Assembly: GCF_905220415.1 (NCBI RefSeq)
Contig: NC_059537.1
Span: 14,959,795-15,023,794, forward strand
Source of the DNA: Colias croceus
Lineage: Eukaryota; Arthropoda; Insecta; Lepidoptera; Pieridae
DNA: 64,000 nt
Reading direction: 5' to 3'
Both the position numbers and the translations under genes were made by a program. Numbering within the stretch: position 1 is the first letter of the stretch; each line of letters opens with the position of its first letter. The notes below the pieces were generated by a model, which saw only the letters and a program-made list of their open reading frames with translations, was not told the origin of the DNA and did no database searches. Of the stretch, positions 36,601 to 47,780 are shown one piece after another.

Positions 36601-39600
36601 TTAAATAGGTGCCAGACGCAATCTTTATTTCAAAATAATTAAAATATCATCGAAATAAGTGAAATTCCATCAACATGAGTCCCAGTGAAGGATAAGTAAT
36701 CACTGTGTTACTTATACTATATATAATATTCATTTTACTATTTACAGTTTTTTTGCAACAATCTACCGTATCGCCTCCTTTTTCTCAACGAACCTCAAAT
36801 AGGACGTTAATGTAAACTTGATAAAAACCAAATATCATCAAGAAATTAAAGACTTTTTAACGGATTTTAAACGCGATTTATTCATTGTATTATTTTCCCA
36901 AGTCTTTAATTTCAAAATGTATAATACTCGCGTAAAATCAAACACTAGAAAATACAAATATCATCAAATTCATATTTATACCCAAAAGTGTAATAAATAT
37001 GAAACCATCTATTAAAAATATTAGTTTACTAATTATTCAATGTAAGTATTAAAAAAGGATAATATAATATAAATAATAAAGTTATTACTTACCTTTTAAG
37101 CGGACTCATGTTGATGTAATTTCACTTATTTCGATGACATTTTAGTTATTTTGAAATAAAAATTGCGTATGGCACCTATTTTACAACGAAAAAAACGTCT
37201 TGCAATAAAAAAATTATGTCTGATGGATCTATCTAAAGGCAAAAGATTAAAAATTACGCGTTAAAAATGACTTTAAATTAGGGATATTTTCCTGTGCAGA
37301 TAAGATGCGCACTAATAAACGCAACCACTGCGGCCAGCCAGACGGCCCGGACTCTAACCGAAATAGCAAGAGAAACAGTATATCAAAAACCCAACTATAC
37401 TAAAATGACTTTTTTTTAAACGTTGCTAGCTCCCGTACCACGGCTAGGTATAATAATACGCAACGTGTTTTCGCGGTTCTACAGAACAACGTCTATGGAT
37501 ACAACTGAAAAATTAAGATTAATTTTTTTTCTACGTATTTTTCCAGGATAAAAAGTATCCTATTTTACGCCCAGGATAATAAGGTATAATTATACCAAGT
37601 TTCATCGAAATCGAACCGTTAGTTTTCACGTGATGTCTTCACATACAGACAGACAGACAGACAGACAAAAATTTTTTTAATCACATATTTGGGTTTGGTA
37701 TCGATCCAGTAACACCCCCTGCTATTTATTTTTTCAATATTTTCAATGTACAGAATTGACCCTTCTACAGATTTATATGTACCTATAGATTATGAAGTCA
37801 CGTATTATTAATATAAGGGATTTTAAATTAAACGATGTGTTTCTTCTGAAAACAAAAGTTGAGTCTCTAATATTCGCACACTTAACAAACACAACTTCCA
37901 CATCAATAATGTTACCAAAATGAGAAAAAAATCACTAACCTGAAAACAAAAGAAACGACATTCAAAGTTCAATTCAACTTCAGCACACAATTCAAATCTT
38001 AAACAGTTCAAACATTACTTATCACATCACAATAATTCCACTTGGCGTCGCTCGCCACTACTAGCTCTCTCGCGACCTCTGTCGCAGGTATGTCTCACCA
38101 ATGTTATAATACTATCTATGCCGAGCGGCAAAATTCAAATCCAATAAACAAAATAATAGGTACAAAGAAATGAAGTTTCTTTACATTAAGTAGAGTATTG
38201 ACATGATTTTAAAAGAGCAAATATGGATTTTCTGCAATAAAATACGTTAAAATATAATGGCTGTTTTCCAATTACAGAGCATAATGCGACTCAGTGGCGC
38301 ACAATGCCGAATTATGCTGATGCTTAATTGGAACGTGAAAGGCACCAGCAGGTTGCGCTAAGTTCAGTGTTGAAAAAAAAAATATTCATAGAGTTAGCAA
38401 AAACCTCATTAATGTGTAATTATAGTGGTATACACACAGAACTATATCGAGATATAGTTCTGTGGGTATACATAATAATTGGTTGAAAACTATTTACGGT
38501 TATTTTAAGTAATTTGGATTTTGATTATTTCATTAACATTTTTTTCAATGTTTGTACAATATGAATTAACTTTGATTATTTCGAAAAAACTACAATGAAA
38601 CGAAAGCTTTATAAATTTTTTAAAGCGAAACGAAAGGTTTTCGCCCGTAGTACATGTTTACGTTTTCTCTACATAAAAGCCATCCACCACTTTGAGGAAT
38701 ATAATAAAAAAAATTGGTTGCCTGTAAAGTCGGTATACGGGCGAAAGTTTTACGTGACAACGACTTTTTATGACTGTCTCTCTCGCTCTTAGACGGGCTA
38801 ACCATGCCCGCGTGCCTCTTTCGGTGACTCATCGTAACGTTACCGAGCGTTACACTTTTTCATAAGTGACTCCCAGCCGCAACCTAATTTAAGACGTTGT
38901 CACGTCAAAAGAATTATCGAAATCGGTCCACCCGTTCACGCGTGATGCCGTGACCAAGGAAAACTGGTTTCATTTTTATATTTCATATTTAGCTATGTCT
39001 CTCTGGTAGTCATTCAATCACATTATGTTATGTACGGTATAACTGTTCCCCTAGTGTGAGTTTGATCGAGTACGAAACGTTACTATCACGTCTGCGTCAC
39101 AGCCGAATTAGTATGGGAAATCGAACAGCGCCCCTAGCGGACGTATGGGGAAGTTTTGATTCCCCATACAAATTTCGCTGTGACGCAGACGCGATAGTAA
39201 CGTTTCTTACTCGATGAAAACTCACACTAGCCACACTGACAAGGCTTTTAGTTCATATAATATGATGTAAATAGATTAGGTTCCCGCGCGGGACGTAAAC
39301 GCGAAACATAAGCAGCTAACCGATGTGCGGCAGGTGGCGTACGTGAGCGGGTCGAGCACGCTGACCACGCACCCGCGGCCCATCAACCAGGCCGCACTGC
39401 GCGGGGCCGACCTGCTCGTGCTGGCCGCGCTCACGCAGACGCCGGCGCACAACCCCGACCACATGCTGGGCGACCTGTGCGTGCACGCCACGCTCACGCT
39501 GCGCGGCGGCGGCTGCGTGCTGTGCCCCGTGTACCCGAGCGGCGTGCTGTACGACCTGCTCGAGTGCCTGTCGGCGCACCTGGACGGCGCCGGGCTCGCG

Positions 39601-41711
39601 CACGTGCCGCTCTACGTCGTGTCGCCCGTGGCCGACTCGTCGCTGGCCTACAGCAACATCCTGGCCGAGTGGGTGTCGGCCGGCAAGCAGGCGCGCGTGT
39701 ACGTGCCCGACGAGCCCTTCCCGCACGCGCAGCTCGTGCGCGCCGGCCGCCTGCGCCACGCGCGCGCGCTGCACGACCTCGCCTTCAGCGCCGACTTCCG
39801 CCAGGTGAGCGCTGCGCCCACGCCCACGCCCACCCCACGCCCCACGCCCACACCCCACGCCCACTAACCGCCCGCCCCGTTGCAGCCGTGCGTGGTGTTC
39901 TGCGGGCACCCGAGCCTGCGGTTCGGCGCGGCCGTGCACCTGCTGGAGCTGTGGGCGTCCAACCCGGCGCACGCCGTCATATTCACTGGTAATTTTATCT
40001 TATTATTTTTAAGCTCGACGCTCTTGACCTAGAACATATTTTGTAAACGTGTAAAGTGTAAATAAATTTATAAAGAACTAGCTTTCCGCCCGCGGCTTCG
40101 CCCGCGTTTTCAAAGAAAAATCCACATAGATCCCGTTCCCAAGGGATTTCCGGGATAAAACCTATCCTATCTTTTAAGTTGGATCGAACTGCATATGGTG
40201 TGCGAATTTTATTACAATCGGTTAAGTGGTTTAGGAGTCCATTGAGGACAAACATTGTGACACGAGATTTATATATATTATAAGATAAGATAAGATAAGA
40301 TAGAAAAAATTCGATCACGAGGCAGGACTCGAACCCGCGTCTTTATTGTATTAAAAATATTTTTTATATAATATAATTAAAAAATCATGTTTTTTGTAAT
40401 TATTTCTATATCATCTGGGTTATAAGATGTTACTTTGTACCAAATTTCCATACTCTGTGTTCATGGGAACTACCCTATAGGTTTTGATTCCCTTGCGAAT
40501 GTCAAAATCTTTTGATTACATTTGCTTATAAGGTGGAGTTTTTTTCACAGCAACATGGGACCGTAGACTTGAGTATTCGATATAAATTTCAGCTTGATTA
40601 ACGTGGACAACAAAGTGATCTTATAAGGGTTCCGTTTTTTCCTATTGAAGTTCGGAACCCTAAAAACTATAACTTTTTGCGACTTTAGGGTAATAATGGT
40701 TACTTGAGGAATGAGGAGGGTCAAAAATCTTTAAAAATTGCGTTTCGTATTACTTGAACGCTCTCTTAATGTTATTATTAACTAGCGATCCGCCCCGGTT
40801 TCGCCCGTGGTACATATTTACGTTTTCTCTACATAAGAACCATCCTCGTACTTCAACGAATATAATAAAAAAATAATTATCGAAATCGGTTCAGCCGTTC
40901 TCGAGTTATGCGCTTACCAACACATTTTGCGATTCATTTTTATATATAAGATTATTATATAAAACTATTAATGATGTGAGCTATTAATTGGTGATCTAAA
41001 TTACCAGTATATTTTCTGACGTGTTTTTTTTGATATAATAAATCGACAGAACCGGACTTCCCGCACGTGGAGGCGCTCGCGCCGTTCCAGCCGCTCAGCA
41101 TGAAGGCGTTCCACTGTCCCATCGACACGTCGCTCAACTACTCGCAGGCCAACAAGCTCGTGCGCGAGCTGCGGCCGCGCGAGCTGGCGCTGCCCGAGCA
41201 GTACGCGGCGTGCGCGGCGGGCGGTGCGGGGGCGGGCCGGCCGCACATCAGCGCCGACGTGCCCACCGTGGTGGTGCGGCGCGGCGCGGCGCGCTCGGCG
41301 GCCGTGCGGCGGCGCGCGCTGCGCGGCACGCTGTGCGGCGCGCTGGCGGCCCGCGCGGCGCCGCGCGAGCTGGGCGAGCTGGGCGCGGGCGGGCTGCGCG
41401 CGGCGCCGCTGGCGGCCGAGCTGCGCGTGCGCGACGCGCGCGTGGAGCTGGCGCCGCCGCCCGCGCCGGCCGCCAGCGCGCGCCTGCACTGGAGCGCGCT
41501 GGACGTGGAGGCGCTGGTGCGCGCGCTGGCGCGGGAGGGCGTGGGCTCGGCGCGCGTGGAGGCGGGCGCGGACGGCTGCATCGTGCACCTGCCGCGCCAC
41601 GACACGCTGGTGCACGTGGAGCGCGGCGCCACGCACGTGTTCTGCGAGGGCCGCGCCGACGTGCGCCAGGCGCTGCGCCGCGCGCTCAACGCCTGCCTGC
41701 CGCACATATGA
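33631..41711 (+). CDS. IntS9: Integrator complex subunit 9 (IntS9), complete seven-exon gene
   Basis: Coding exons: 33631-33639, 33708-33899, 34284-34486, 35305-35605, 39334-39804, 39886-39988, 41050-41711. All borders are GT...AG and frames join, giving 646 residues (human protein about 658). The first exon encodes only MKL. Features: the start MKL-YCLS; MLDCGLS; FVDSVPEFC; ILISNYTCMMALPFI, where active relatives such as CPSF73 carry an HxHxDH metal site, so the metallo-beta-lactamase centre is dead as known for IntS9; the beta-CASP region with YVSGSSTLTTHP and YPSGVLYDLLECL; CGHPSLRFG; EPDFPHVEALAPFQPL; and a C-terminal domain that in this family binds IntS11. Integrator cleaves snRNA 3' ends and attenuates Pol II transcription. 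Intron 4 (about 3.7 kb) is full of transposons. Confidence 0.97.
35616..35750. repeat. AAATA-type microsatellite in IntS9 intron 4
   Basis: Runs of TAAAATAAAA repeat for about 135 bp, beginning ten bases after the exon 4 donor. Length is likely polymorphic. Confidence 0.9.
35812..35985. mobile_element. MITE family M6, copy 1 (IntS9 intron 4)
   Basis: Shares TTGTGTGGTTTTATGAAACC at the left and ATGTAATAAAAGTTTCACTT at the right with the copy at 60982-61161. The ends contain inverted AAGTGAAACTTT. The interior differs in part. Confidence 0.55.
36233..37780 (+). repeat. Dispersed repeat family C, copy 1, split by a foldback element
   Basis: Starts ACTAGCTTCCGCCCGCGAC and ends with (GACA)n and a TACAGATTTATATG tail. 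Copies without the interruption are at 42099-42574 (inverted) and 44935-45409 and are about 475 bp. The middle of this copy (36352-37432) is a foreign foldback element. Confidence 0.65.
36352..37432. mobile_element. Foldback element with about 330-bp terminal inverted repeats
   Basis: The left arm (36352-36684) and right arm (37103-37432) are reverse complements over nearly their whole length; both contain CTTGCTATTTCGGTTA, GGCTGGCCGCAGTGGTTGCG and TTAGTGCGCATCTTATCTGC. The loop is about 420 bp of AT-rich DNA without a gene. It interrupts a family-C repeat inside IntS9 intron 4, so the insertion is younger than that repeat. Confidence 0.8.
38428..38471. repeat. 44-base near-perfect hairpin
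   Basis: GTATACACACAGAACTATAT is followed almost at once by its reverse complement with one mismatch. It lies in IntS9 intron 4. Possible remains of a tiny inverted-repeat element. Confidence 0.7.
38640..38985 (+). repeat. Dispersed repeat family D, copy 1, with an insertion
   Basis: CGCCCGTAGTACATGTTTACG begins a stretch (given here by its first bases) that matches 40792-40952. A foreign block of about 190 bp (38712-38905, beginning ATTGGTTGCCTGTAAAGTCG) is inserted after AATATAATAAAAAA. A block with the same start occurs at 29180-29225. Confidence 0.45.
39051..39230. mobile_element. MITE family M1, copy in IntS9 intron 4
   Basis: A 180-bp near-palindrome, CTAGTGTGAG...CTCACACTAG. Inverted arms of about 50 bp include TCGAGTACGAAACGTTACTA and GTCTGCGTCACAGC. 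The centre contains CAGCGCCCCTAGCGG. It is highly similar to the copy in the IntS9 3' untranslated region. Confidence 0.85.
40077..40270 (+). repeat. Dispersed repeat family A, copy 4 (IntS9 intron 6)
   Basis: ACTAGCTTTCCGCCCGCGGC to an AT-rich tail with ATAAGATAAG units. The tail is followed at 40303-40345 by a tRNA-like scrap with an inverted B box (GGACTCGAACCC, 40325-40336), probably a SINE fragment rather than a tRNA gene. Confidence 0.5.
40792..40952 (+). repeat. Dispersed repeat family D, copy 2 (IntS9 intron 6)
   Basis: Starts TAGCGATCCGCCCCGG and ends TTTATATATAAGATTA. Same family as 38640-38985 but without the inserted block. Confidence 0.5.
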
Positions 41712-41731
41712 GGCCTTCCCGCTCGGTGTGC

Positions 41732-41912
41732 CTAGTGCGAGTTTTCATCGAGTACGAAACTTTACTATCGCGTTTGCGTCACAGCCGAATTAGTATGGGA
41801 AATCGAACAGCGCCCCTAGCGGACGTATGGGGAAGCTTTGATTCCCCATACAAATTTCGCTGTGACGCAGACGCGATAGTAACGTTTCGTACTCGATGAA
41901 AACTCGCACTAG
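41732..41912. mobile_element. MITE family M1, copy in the IntS9 3' untranslated region
   Basis: Begins 21 bases after the IntS9 stop codon and lies before the polyadenylation signals at 42032 and 42045, so it should be part of the mRNA. CTAGTGCGAG at the left is mirrored by CTCGCACTAG at the right, and pairing continues for about 50 bp. Transcribed, it would form a long stem. Confidence 0.85.
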
Positions 41913-42031
41913 GCACACGGCTCCCAAGTCCCACCCCGCGAGAACAAACCGACCAATATAAATTGTATTACGTATCGATACTTTTAAAAACGACGGACGT
42001 TTTGTCGATTTGTTTTATCTATTCGGCACAG

Positions 42032-42050
42032 AAATAAAGTCACTAATAAA
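42032..42050 (+). promoter_or_regulatory. Polyadenylation signals of IntS9
   Basis: Two AATAAA hexamers, at 42032-42037 and 42045-42050, about 320 bases after the stop. Confidence 0.65.
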
Positions 42051-42098
42051 ATTATTCCAGTATTTTTTTTTTCTTACCTACTGTAAAAATAATTTATA

Positions 42099-42574
42099 TA
42101 ATCTATACATATAATAAATCTGTAGAAGGGTCAATTCTGTACATTGAAAATATTGAAAAAATAAATACCAGGGGGTGTTACTGGATCGATACCAAACCCA
42201 AATATGTGATTAAAAAAATTTTTGTCTGTCTGTCTGTCTGTCTGTATGTGAAGGCATCACGTGAAAACTAGCGGTTCGATTTCGATGAAACTTGGTATAA
42301 TTATACCTTATTATCCTGGGCGTAAAATAGGATACTTTTTATCCTGGAAAAATACGTAGAAAAAAATTAATCTTAATTTTTCAGTTTTATCCATAGACGT
42401 TGTTCCGTAGAACCGCGAACACACGTTGCGTATTAGTATAGGCCTAACCGTATTTGGGAATTGGGTCCAATAGATATTTATAAGATGTTATTGTCAGAGG
42501 TCTCAAAATGGAGAAATAAACCATCCACGCGAAGACCGACATCCGCGCGGACGGAGTCGCGGGCGGAAGCTAGT
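42099..42574 (-). repeat. Dispersed repeat family C, copy 2
   Basis: Inverted full-length copy, from TAAATCTGTAGAAGGGTC through (CTGT)n to GGGCGGAAGCTAGT. It lies just beyond the IntS9 transcript end. Confidence 0.65.
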
Positions 42575-44381
42575 ATTAGTATAATATAAATTAATGTGCA
42601 AAAATTAACCTAATCAACGCAACGAACAAAGAACCGTACCTTAAACGGATCCAGGTCTCAAAATGTCTTTGTACCGCATCCAAATAAGAGTAATAAAAAG
42701 ACGAACATATTTACTTTTCAAAAGGAATAATATAACGAGCGACTAAAAAATAAGTACTGACTGATGATGAGATGAATTTGAGCAAGCGAATAATAAACTA
42801 AACAAGCGACAAATATTAGTTGATAATAAAATACAGATTGAGCGTAATAAAAGTGGTTTATGATTATTTTAAAATTCTAACTTACTTAACTAGCTCTGCG
42901 GACTGTGACCCATTTATAATGTTCTTACTGTTCTGTGGTATAGTCACAGACTAATAATAATATACTACGTATGTATAGTTAAGACTTAAGAGTACTGAAA
43001 AATAATACTCACTTCAGATCGCTGTAAAACTTTAGCTATTGACGTAATGAAAAAATGTTGTATGTAAAAGTTGTTCCTCGAAAAACAATCAACAAAAATG
43101 GTCTGATATCATTTCTTACGATAATATAATATTATCTCATAAATAGTTTATGAGATAATATATTATCGTAAAAACCATTTCAACCACTATTTTCAAGATG
43201 GCGGCCGTAGGACAAGGGTGGCGACCCCACAAACTTGGTTTTAGCTTCACATTGACACAATATACAGATACATACAGTAAAGAAACTTCATACAAAATGT
43301 TCGAAATGGCTCCCCCCCCCATCAAGCGTGTTTACGAGGGTATTGAGGGGGATCGATAGTAGCGGGTGACACATCCACAGATTTTGAATATAGTATGGAA
43401 AAAAGTTTAAAGTGATGTCAATTCACATTAAATAAATATCGATTGTTTCAGTTTGTAGCCCTTTCAATAAATATATTTGTATATATATATAATCTGACTA
43501 CAAGTTAAAAAGAGACTATTTTTTAATTTCTATAGATATGGCAGTATGAGTTTTAAATTATGTTGACATATTTTCTATCAAAATGATAGCTACAAATAGT
43601 ACCTATTAGGACAGTCTGTTTAGATCGCATCTATTTTTTACGCAATCTAGAAGAGCACGAAAATATAAAAAAGGAAACCTTAAAAAAATCTTGTTTAAAT
43701 TTATGTGCATAATTACGTAAATATTAGGGAAGAAAAAGATAGATATTATAATTATTGTATTTTTATCGATACGTGGCGTCTCCACTTTGTCAAGCACTAA
43801 GCCTGTCAAACTATTTTCTTTTTCTTCCTAAAACAAAAAGGTAGAAGTTCTTGCTCGTATAATAATAATTTTAATTTATTTTTGCATATTTTGTGTTTTT
43901 TAATTTAATTTAATTTATCGTTTTAAAAATAATTTAGTAGGTATACCTACATACAAGTATTGTAAATTCTGGTTTAAAATAATTATTGAATATTATAATA
44001 TTATTAATATTGTTGTATAATACAAATATCAAGCATTATAAATAATTTAGGTACATTAAATAGCCTTCGGCGTCCATAACAAAACTAGATTTCGAAATAT
44101 AGCACTGATAAAAACGTATTTACTTTTACAAGCTGTATTAATTCGGATTGTTTCTTCTTGTAAATTCATATTTAGGCTACACCATTTTTGTATTTTAACG
44201 GGTTTTAATCTCCAAATTACCTCAAAATCAACTGTTAAAAAAAGCAAACAGAAATAAACAGGCCGAATTGATAACCTTCTCCTTTATTTTTCAAGTCGGT
44301 TAAATATCAAAAAGTAACAGCCCTATACACAGAACAGTAAAAACAAATAGAAGTGTGATGTGATGTGTGGCCCACGTGTCA
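42575..44381. other. Intergenic DNA
   Basis: No gene recognised. It holds a long near-perfect hairpin (43118-43169) and a partial family-M4 end (44258-44310). The rest is AT-rich. Confidence 0.4.
43118..43169. repeat. 52-base AT-rich hairpin
   Basis: ACGATAATATAATATTATCT is mirrored by AGATAATATATTATCGT around a short CTCATAAATAGTTTATGAG centre, with one indel between the arms. It could be a very small palindromic element or a cruciform-forming site. Confidence 0.7.
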
Positions 44382-44734
44382 CTATAGTCGAGCCAATTTA
44401 ATAGGCAACATTTGACGTCTATCAATTTTATCTTCGAAGAGAGGTAACCTGCTTAAAAACATCGATTAAAGTGTAATTAATCGATACGGATTTGAAACAT
44501 TTGTCAATCGAATTTATTAATTTATGATGATTTTTGTAATCAATGCATTCGATTCTAGATGTCAGATTTCGATTTTTAGAGTAACGTCTCTAGTATTTAA
44601 AAAGAAAAAAGGTTTATTGACACAAAATTGTAGCGACGTCAGTTCTTCAATTCAGAAATTGTTTATTATGTTTAGGATGGTTTATCAGTAAAATGAAATA
44701 TTAAAATAACTTGTATCGGTCATTATTATTATAA

Positions 44735-44930
44735 ACTAGCTGCTCCGCGCGGTTTCACCCCCGTGGCTCCACTCCTGTTGCCCGTAGCGTGATGAAATAT
44801 AGCCTATAACCTTCCTCGACAAATGGGCTATCTAACACCGAAATAATTTTTCAAATCGGACCAGTAGTTCCCGAGATTAGTGCGTTCAAACAAACAAATA
44901 AACTCTTCAGCTTTATAATATTAGTATAGA
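44735..44930 (+). repeat. Dispersed repeat family B, copy 2
   Basis: Starts ACTAGCTGCTCCGCGCGG and ends ATAATATTAG. Matches 11968-12160. Confidence 0.6.
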
Positions 44931-44934
44931 CTAG

Positions 44935-45258
44935 CTTCCGCCCGCGACTCCGTCCGCGCGGATGTCGGTCTTCGCGTGGATGGTTTATTTATCCATTTTG
45001 AGTACCTCTGACAATAACATCTTATAAATATCTATTGGACCCAATTACCAAATAGGCTAGGCCTATAATAATACGCAACGTGTGTTCGCGGTTCTACGGA
45101 ACAACGTCTATGGATAAAACTGAAAAATTAAGATTATTTTTTTTCTACGCATTTTTCCAGGATAAAAAGTATCCTATTTTACGCCCAGGATAATAAGGTA
45201 TAATTATACCAAGTTTCATCGAAATCGAACCGCTAGTTTTCACGTGATGCCTTCACAT

Positions 45259-45291
<33 letters not shown>

Positions 45292-45409
45292 AATTTTTTT
45301 AATCACATATTTGGGTTTGGTATCGATCCAGTAACACCCCCTGCTATTTATTTTTTCAATATTTTCAATGTACAGAATTGACCCTTCTACAGATTTATTA
45401 TATGTATAG
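44935..45409 (+). repeat. Dispersed repeat family C, copy 3
   Basis: Starts GACTAGCTTCCGCCCGCG and includes a (GACA)n run at about 45260-45290. Full length by comparison with 42099-42574. Confidence 0.65.
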
Positions 45410-45689
45410 ATATGTAATCGTAATTGAAAAAAGTTAAGCAAATGTGCAGTTCTAACAAAACGAAATATCATGTTATTCTATGTCGTCGTTACTAGGTTAC
45501 GTTGTTGAATTTTGTTGAACTGTCAAATGTTGCCTATTAAAATGGCTCTACTATAGTAAGATAAGATCACCTTAGGTACTTGGTCTCAGTTGTGCGCAGA
45601 AAAATATTCGAGTCGGTTGTCAGCTTGCAAACCTTTTTTCCATATTTATTCATTAATTAGGGCGTGTTGTTTGTGCGTTGTTGCGTGTT

Positions 45690-46200
45690 GTTAGGGTATT
45701 AGAGTGGAAAAATGATAGCAGACGAAATAATATCAGCAATGGAGGCATTTCATGCCATCGGTAAGTCTTATTTTAATTTATTTTAAATATATTTTATGTA
45801 ATAACTTCGCTTGTCGTAATTTGTCAAAAATTTATAAAAATATTAAGTCAAAATGAACCTTAATCCATAAGAAATTAGTACTAATATAGATTGAACAGCA
45901 AACAAGACTTTCTGGAATATTATTGCAATAAACAAACGAATGTCGGTTTAGTGATGGTTGTAGCTTATATCGACAGTATCGATACTTTAGAAAAGATAAA
46001 CATTTTAAATATTAAATTTTATTTTATTTTTCCTTAGCTTTCATTTATCCAATTTATTTATAGATTTCCCAAAGAGGCTAATTTAAAAGAGAAATGGATA
46101 AATGCAACGTGACGAGTTAACTGGTTGCCGAACAGCACTAAGAAATCTAACAAAGGCCGCCGATACATCAAACCTACGGCAGTTCCAAGATTTAAAATAA
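45690..46200 (+). pseudogene. Decayed THAP-domain gene (transposase-derived)
   Basis: One exon ends at 45760 (followed by GTAAGT) and the next starts at 46064 (after TTTATAG). Joined in phase 2 they read NDSRRNN...GGISCHR then FPKEANLKEKWINAT. This is the first half of a THAP zinc finger, with the hallmark HRFPK and conserved W. A TGA at 46110 and further shifts break the frame. Downstream pieces NWLPN and RRYIKPTAVP match later THAP residues and the segment that often follows, but the zinc ligands between them are gone, and the N-terminal cysteines also appear mutated. Splice signals remain. Likely a dead copy of a THAP-type (P-element or similar) transposase or its derivative. Confidence 0.6.
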
Positions 46201-46993
46201 TGCATATTTTCTGTTTGTATTTTGTAAATATAGATTTATACTATTCTATTCCGTTTTTTATTTAATAATAATAATATGAAAAGACATACTTAGTAGTAAT
46301 AAACATACTCCAAAATGTGGCACATTGTACTATACTCATATAATAGAAAGAAAAAAAAATGCTCAAAAAAATATTTATTTGTGAATTATCGATAACAAGG
46401 CTGACATCCCTTAGAGCATAGCATCAGATTAATATCAAGTCAATGTCATTAATGTAGAGTGACACAAATTTCAACCTTATTTCTATGTGTTGAGGTTCAA
46501 AGTTATATCTATCGAAAACTAACGCCCTCTGTTGTGGAGTAGCTGAATGTTTTTCGAATTTGGAATTTCGGAGCAAAGAGAAACAAAACAGCTAATATGC
46601 CTAGGGATGTTATATTAAAATAAACCGTAACAGGGTGCGTTAGGGTACATATTGAAATGCTGAATTTATAACTTAAGTCAGTTTTTACTCAAATTAAGCT
46701 GTCCAATCAAAAACATAGTTTACTTGTAGTGTACTGTATAACTATCGGTTTAAATGTGTAGGTTTGGCGACACTGGTTTTCATACTAATTATGACATTAT
46801 AGCACTTCTATTTGTTTTTTCTGTTCTGTGGCCCTATAGCTATACGTCATAATTTCTTGGGGGGGGGCTTAGTTTCCTAACTGTATGTACGTAGCTTGTA
46901 CGTAGTATATAACTGTCAACTGTGACATTGACCCCCCCCCCCCCCCACACACATCCAAAAAATAAAATTGCGTCCTCTATTATTGTCCTTCTA
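46201..46993. other. Intergenic DNA
   Basis: AT-rich, with poly(G) (46859-46867) and poly(C) (46932-46946) runs nearby. No gene recognised. Confidence 0.35.
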
Positions 46994-47166
46994 TTTTATG
47001 ACCTTATTTTTCAAAAAATAATTTAATAAATGCAACTTTACAGAAATACGTCGAATCTCGCGTGGTAGGGATAATAAAAAGATGGCGCGTAACGGAAAAA
47101 TGTCACGCGTAACAAAAAATTGTTACACTAAATTTTTTTCTAACCCCGATATAGAAGTTTCACTTC
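46994..47166. mobile_element. MITE family M5, copy 3
   Basis: TATGACCTTATTTTTCAAAA at the left and ATATAGAAGTTTCACTT at the right. Matches 29586-29752 in reverse. The outer left end is trimmed. Confidence 0.55.
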
Positions 47167-47732
47167 AAAAAATTCGTATTTTCAGTTATTTTCCTCTCGA
47201 CTGAAAATTTACCTGGTGATAGTTTACATGGTAGTTACTATAAGTGAAATTTAATGTCAGCTGGCAGTATCTCGGCGGAAAGTTCGTCAGCTGGTACCTT
47301 GAAAGGTGTAACGTAACAGCATCTATCACCTACCTACTGAATCTTATCAGCCATACCAAATTTCATTGTAATCGATTCAGTAGTCTTTGTATTTTTCGTG
47401 AAAGAATAACAAACATCTTTCCTGCATTCTTACGAACTGTAAATCCGCCACTGGGCACAGCTACCGCACAGTAACAACGTTCAATATCCATGTGAAGAAA
47501 TGAGGCTAGGTAATTAATAAAACTACATTTTGCATAAATACAGCATTTATTTTTAAATAATTATTAAACACTTAATTGTTATGATAAAATCGATATCGAT
47601 CAATAAATATAGAATAGTAGTAAGTACCCGCGAGCCTGCGCCCGCACCGGCCACAGAGCGGCCAACTCGGTCTGCACTGTAAGGGGCAGGCGCGGTCCCA
47701 GGGGGGTGGTCATGGGGGACATGACCCCCCCC
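47167..47732. other. Intergenic DNA
   Basis: No gene recognised. A GC-rich block with a GACATGACCCCCCCC tail lies against the left end of the next transposon and may be part of another repeat. Confidence 0.35.
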
Positions 47733-47780
47733 AAAATCGTACTCGATAAAATAGAAAAAAATTCTTATACTGTACAATAT

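Larger units (their letters stand above)
44382..45558. mobile_element. MITE family M2, inverted copy with two nested repeats
   Basis: ACTATAGTCGAGCCAATTT at the left and AAATGGCTCTACTATAGT at the right. Outside 44735-45409 it matches the intact copy at 7212-7719 in reverse. The 675-bp interruption is made of a family-B repeat followed directly by a family-C repeat. Removing it leaves about 502 bp, equal to the intact copy. Confidence 0.8.

Noticed and set aside
41001..41705. Long minus-strand open frame (234 codons) over IntS9 exon 7, and similar antisense frames at 39316-39972 and 41138-41707
   Set aside because: They arise because GC-rich coding DNA rarely contains stops on the opposite strand. 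The residues are Arg/Ala/Gln-rich with no motif, and the plus strand encodes IntS9.
45712..45760. A small exon starting ATGATAGCAGACG and ending at GTAAGT
   Set aside because: That frame gives a stop soon after joining the next exon. The other frame of the same segment gives the THAP hallmark, so the ATG is incidental.
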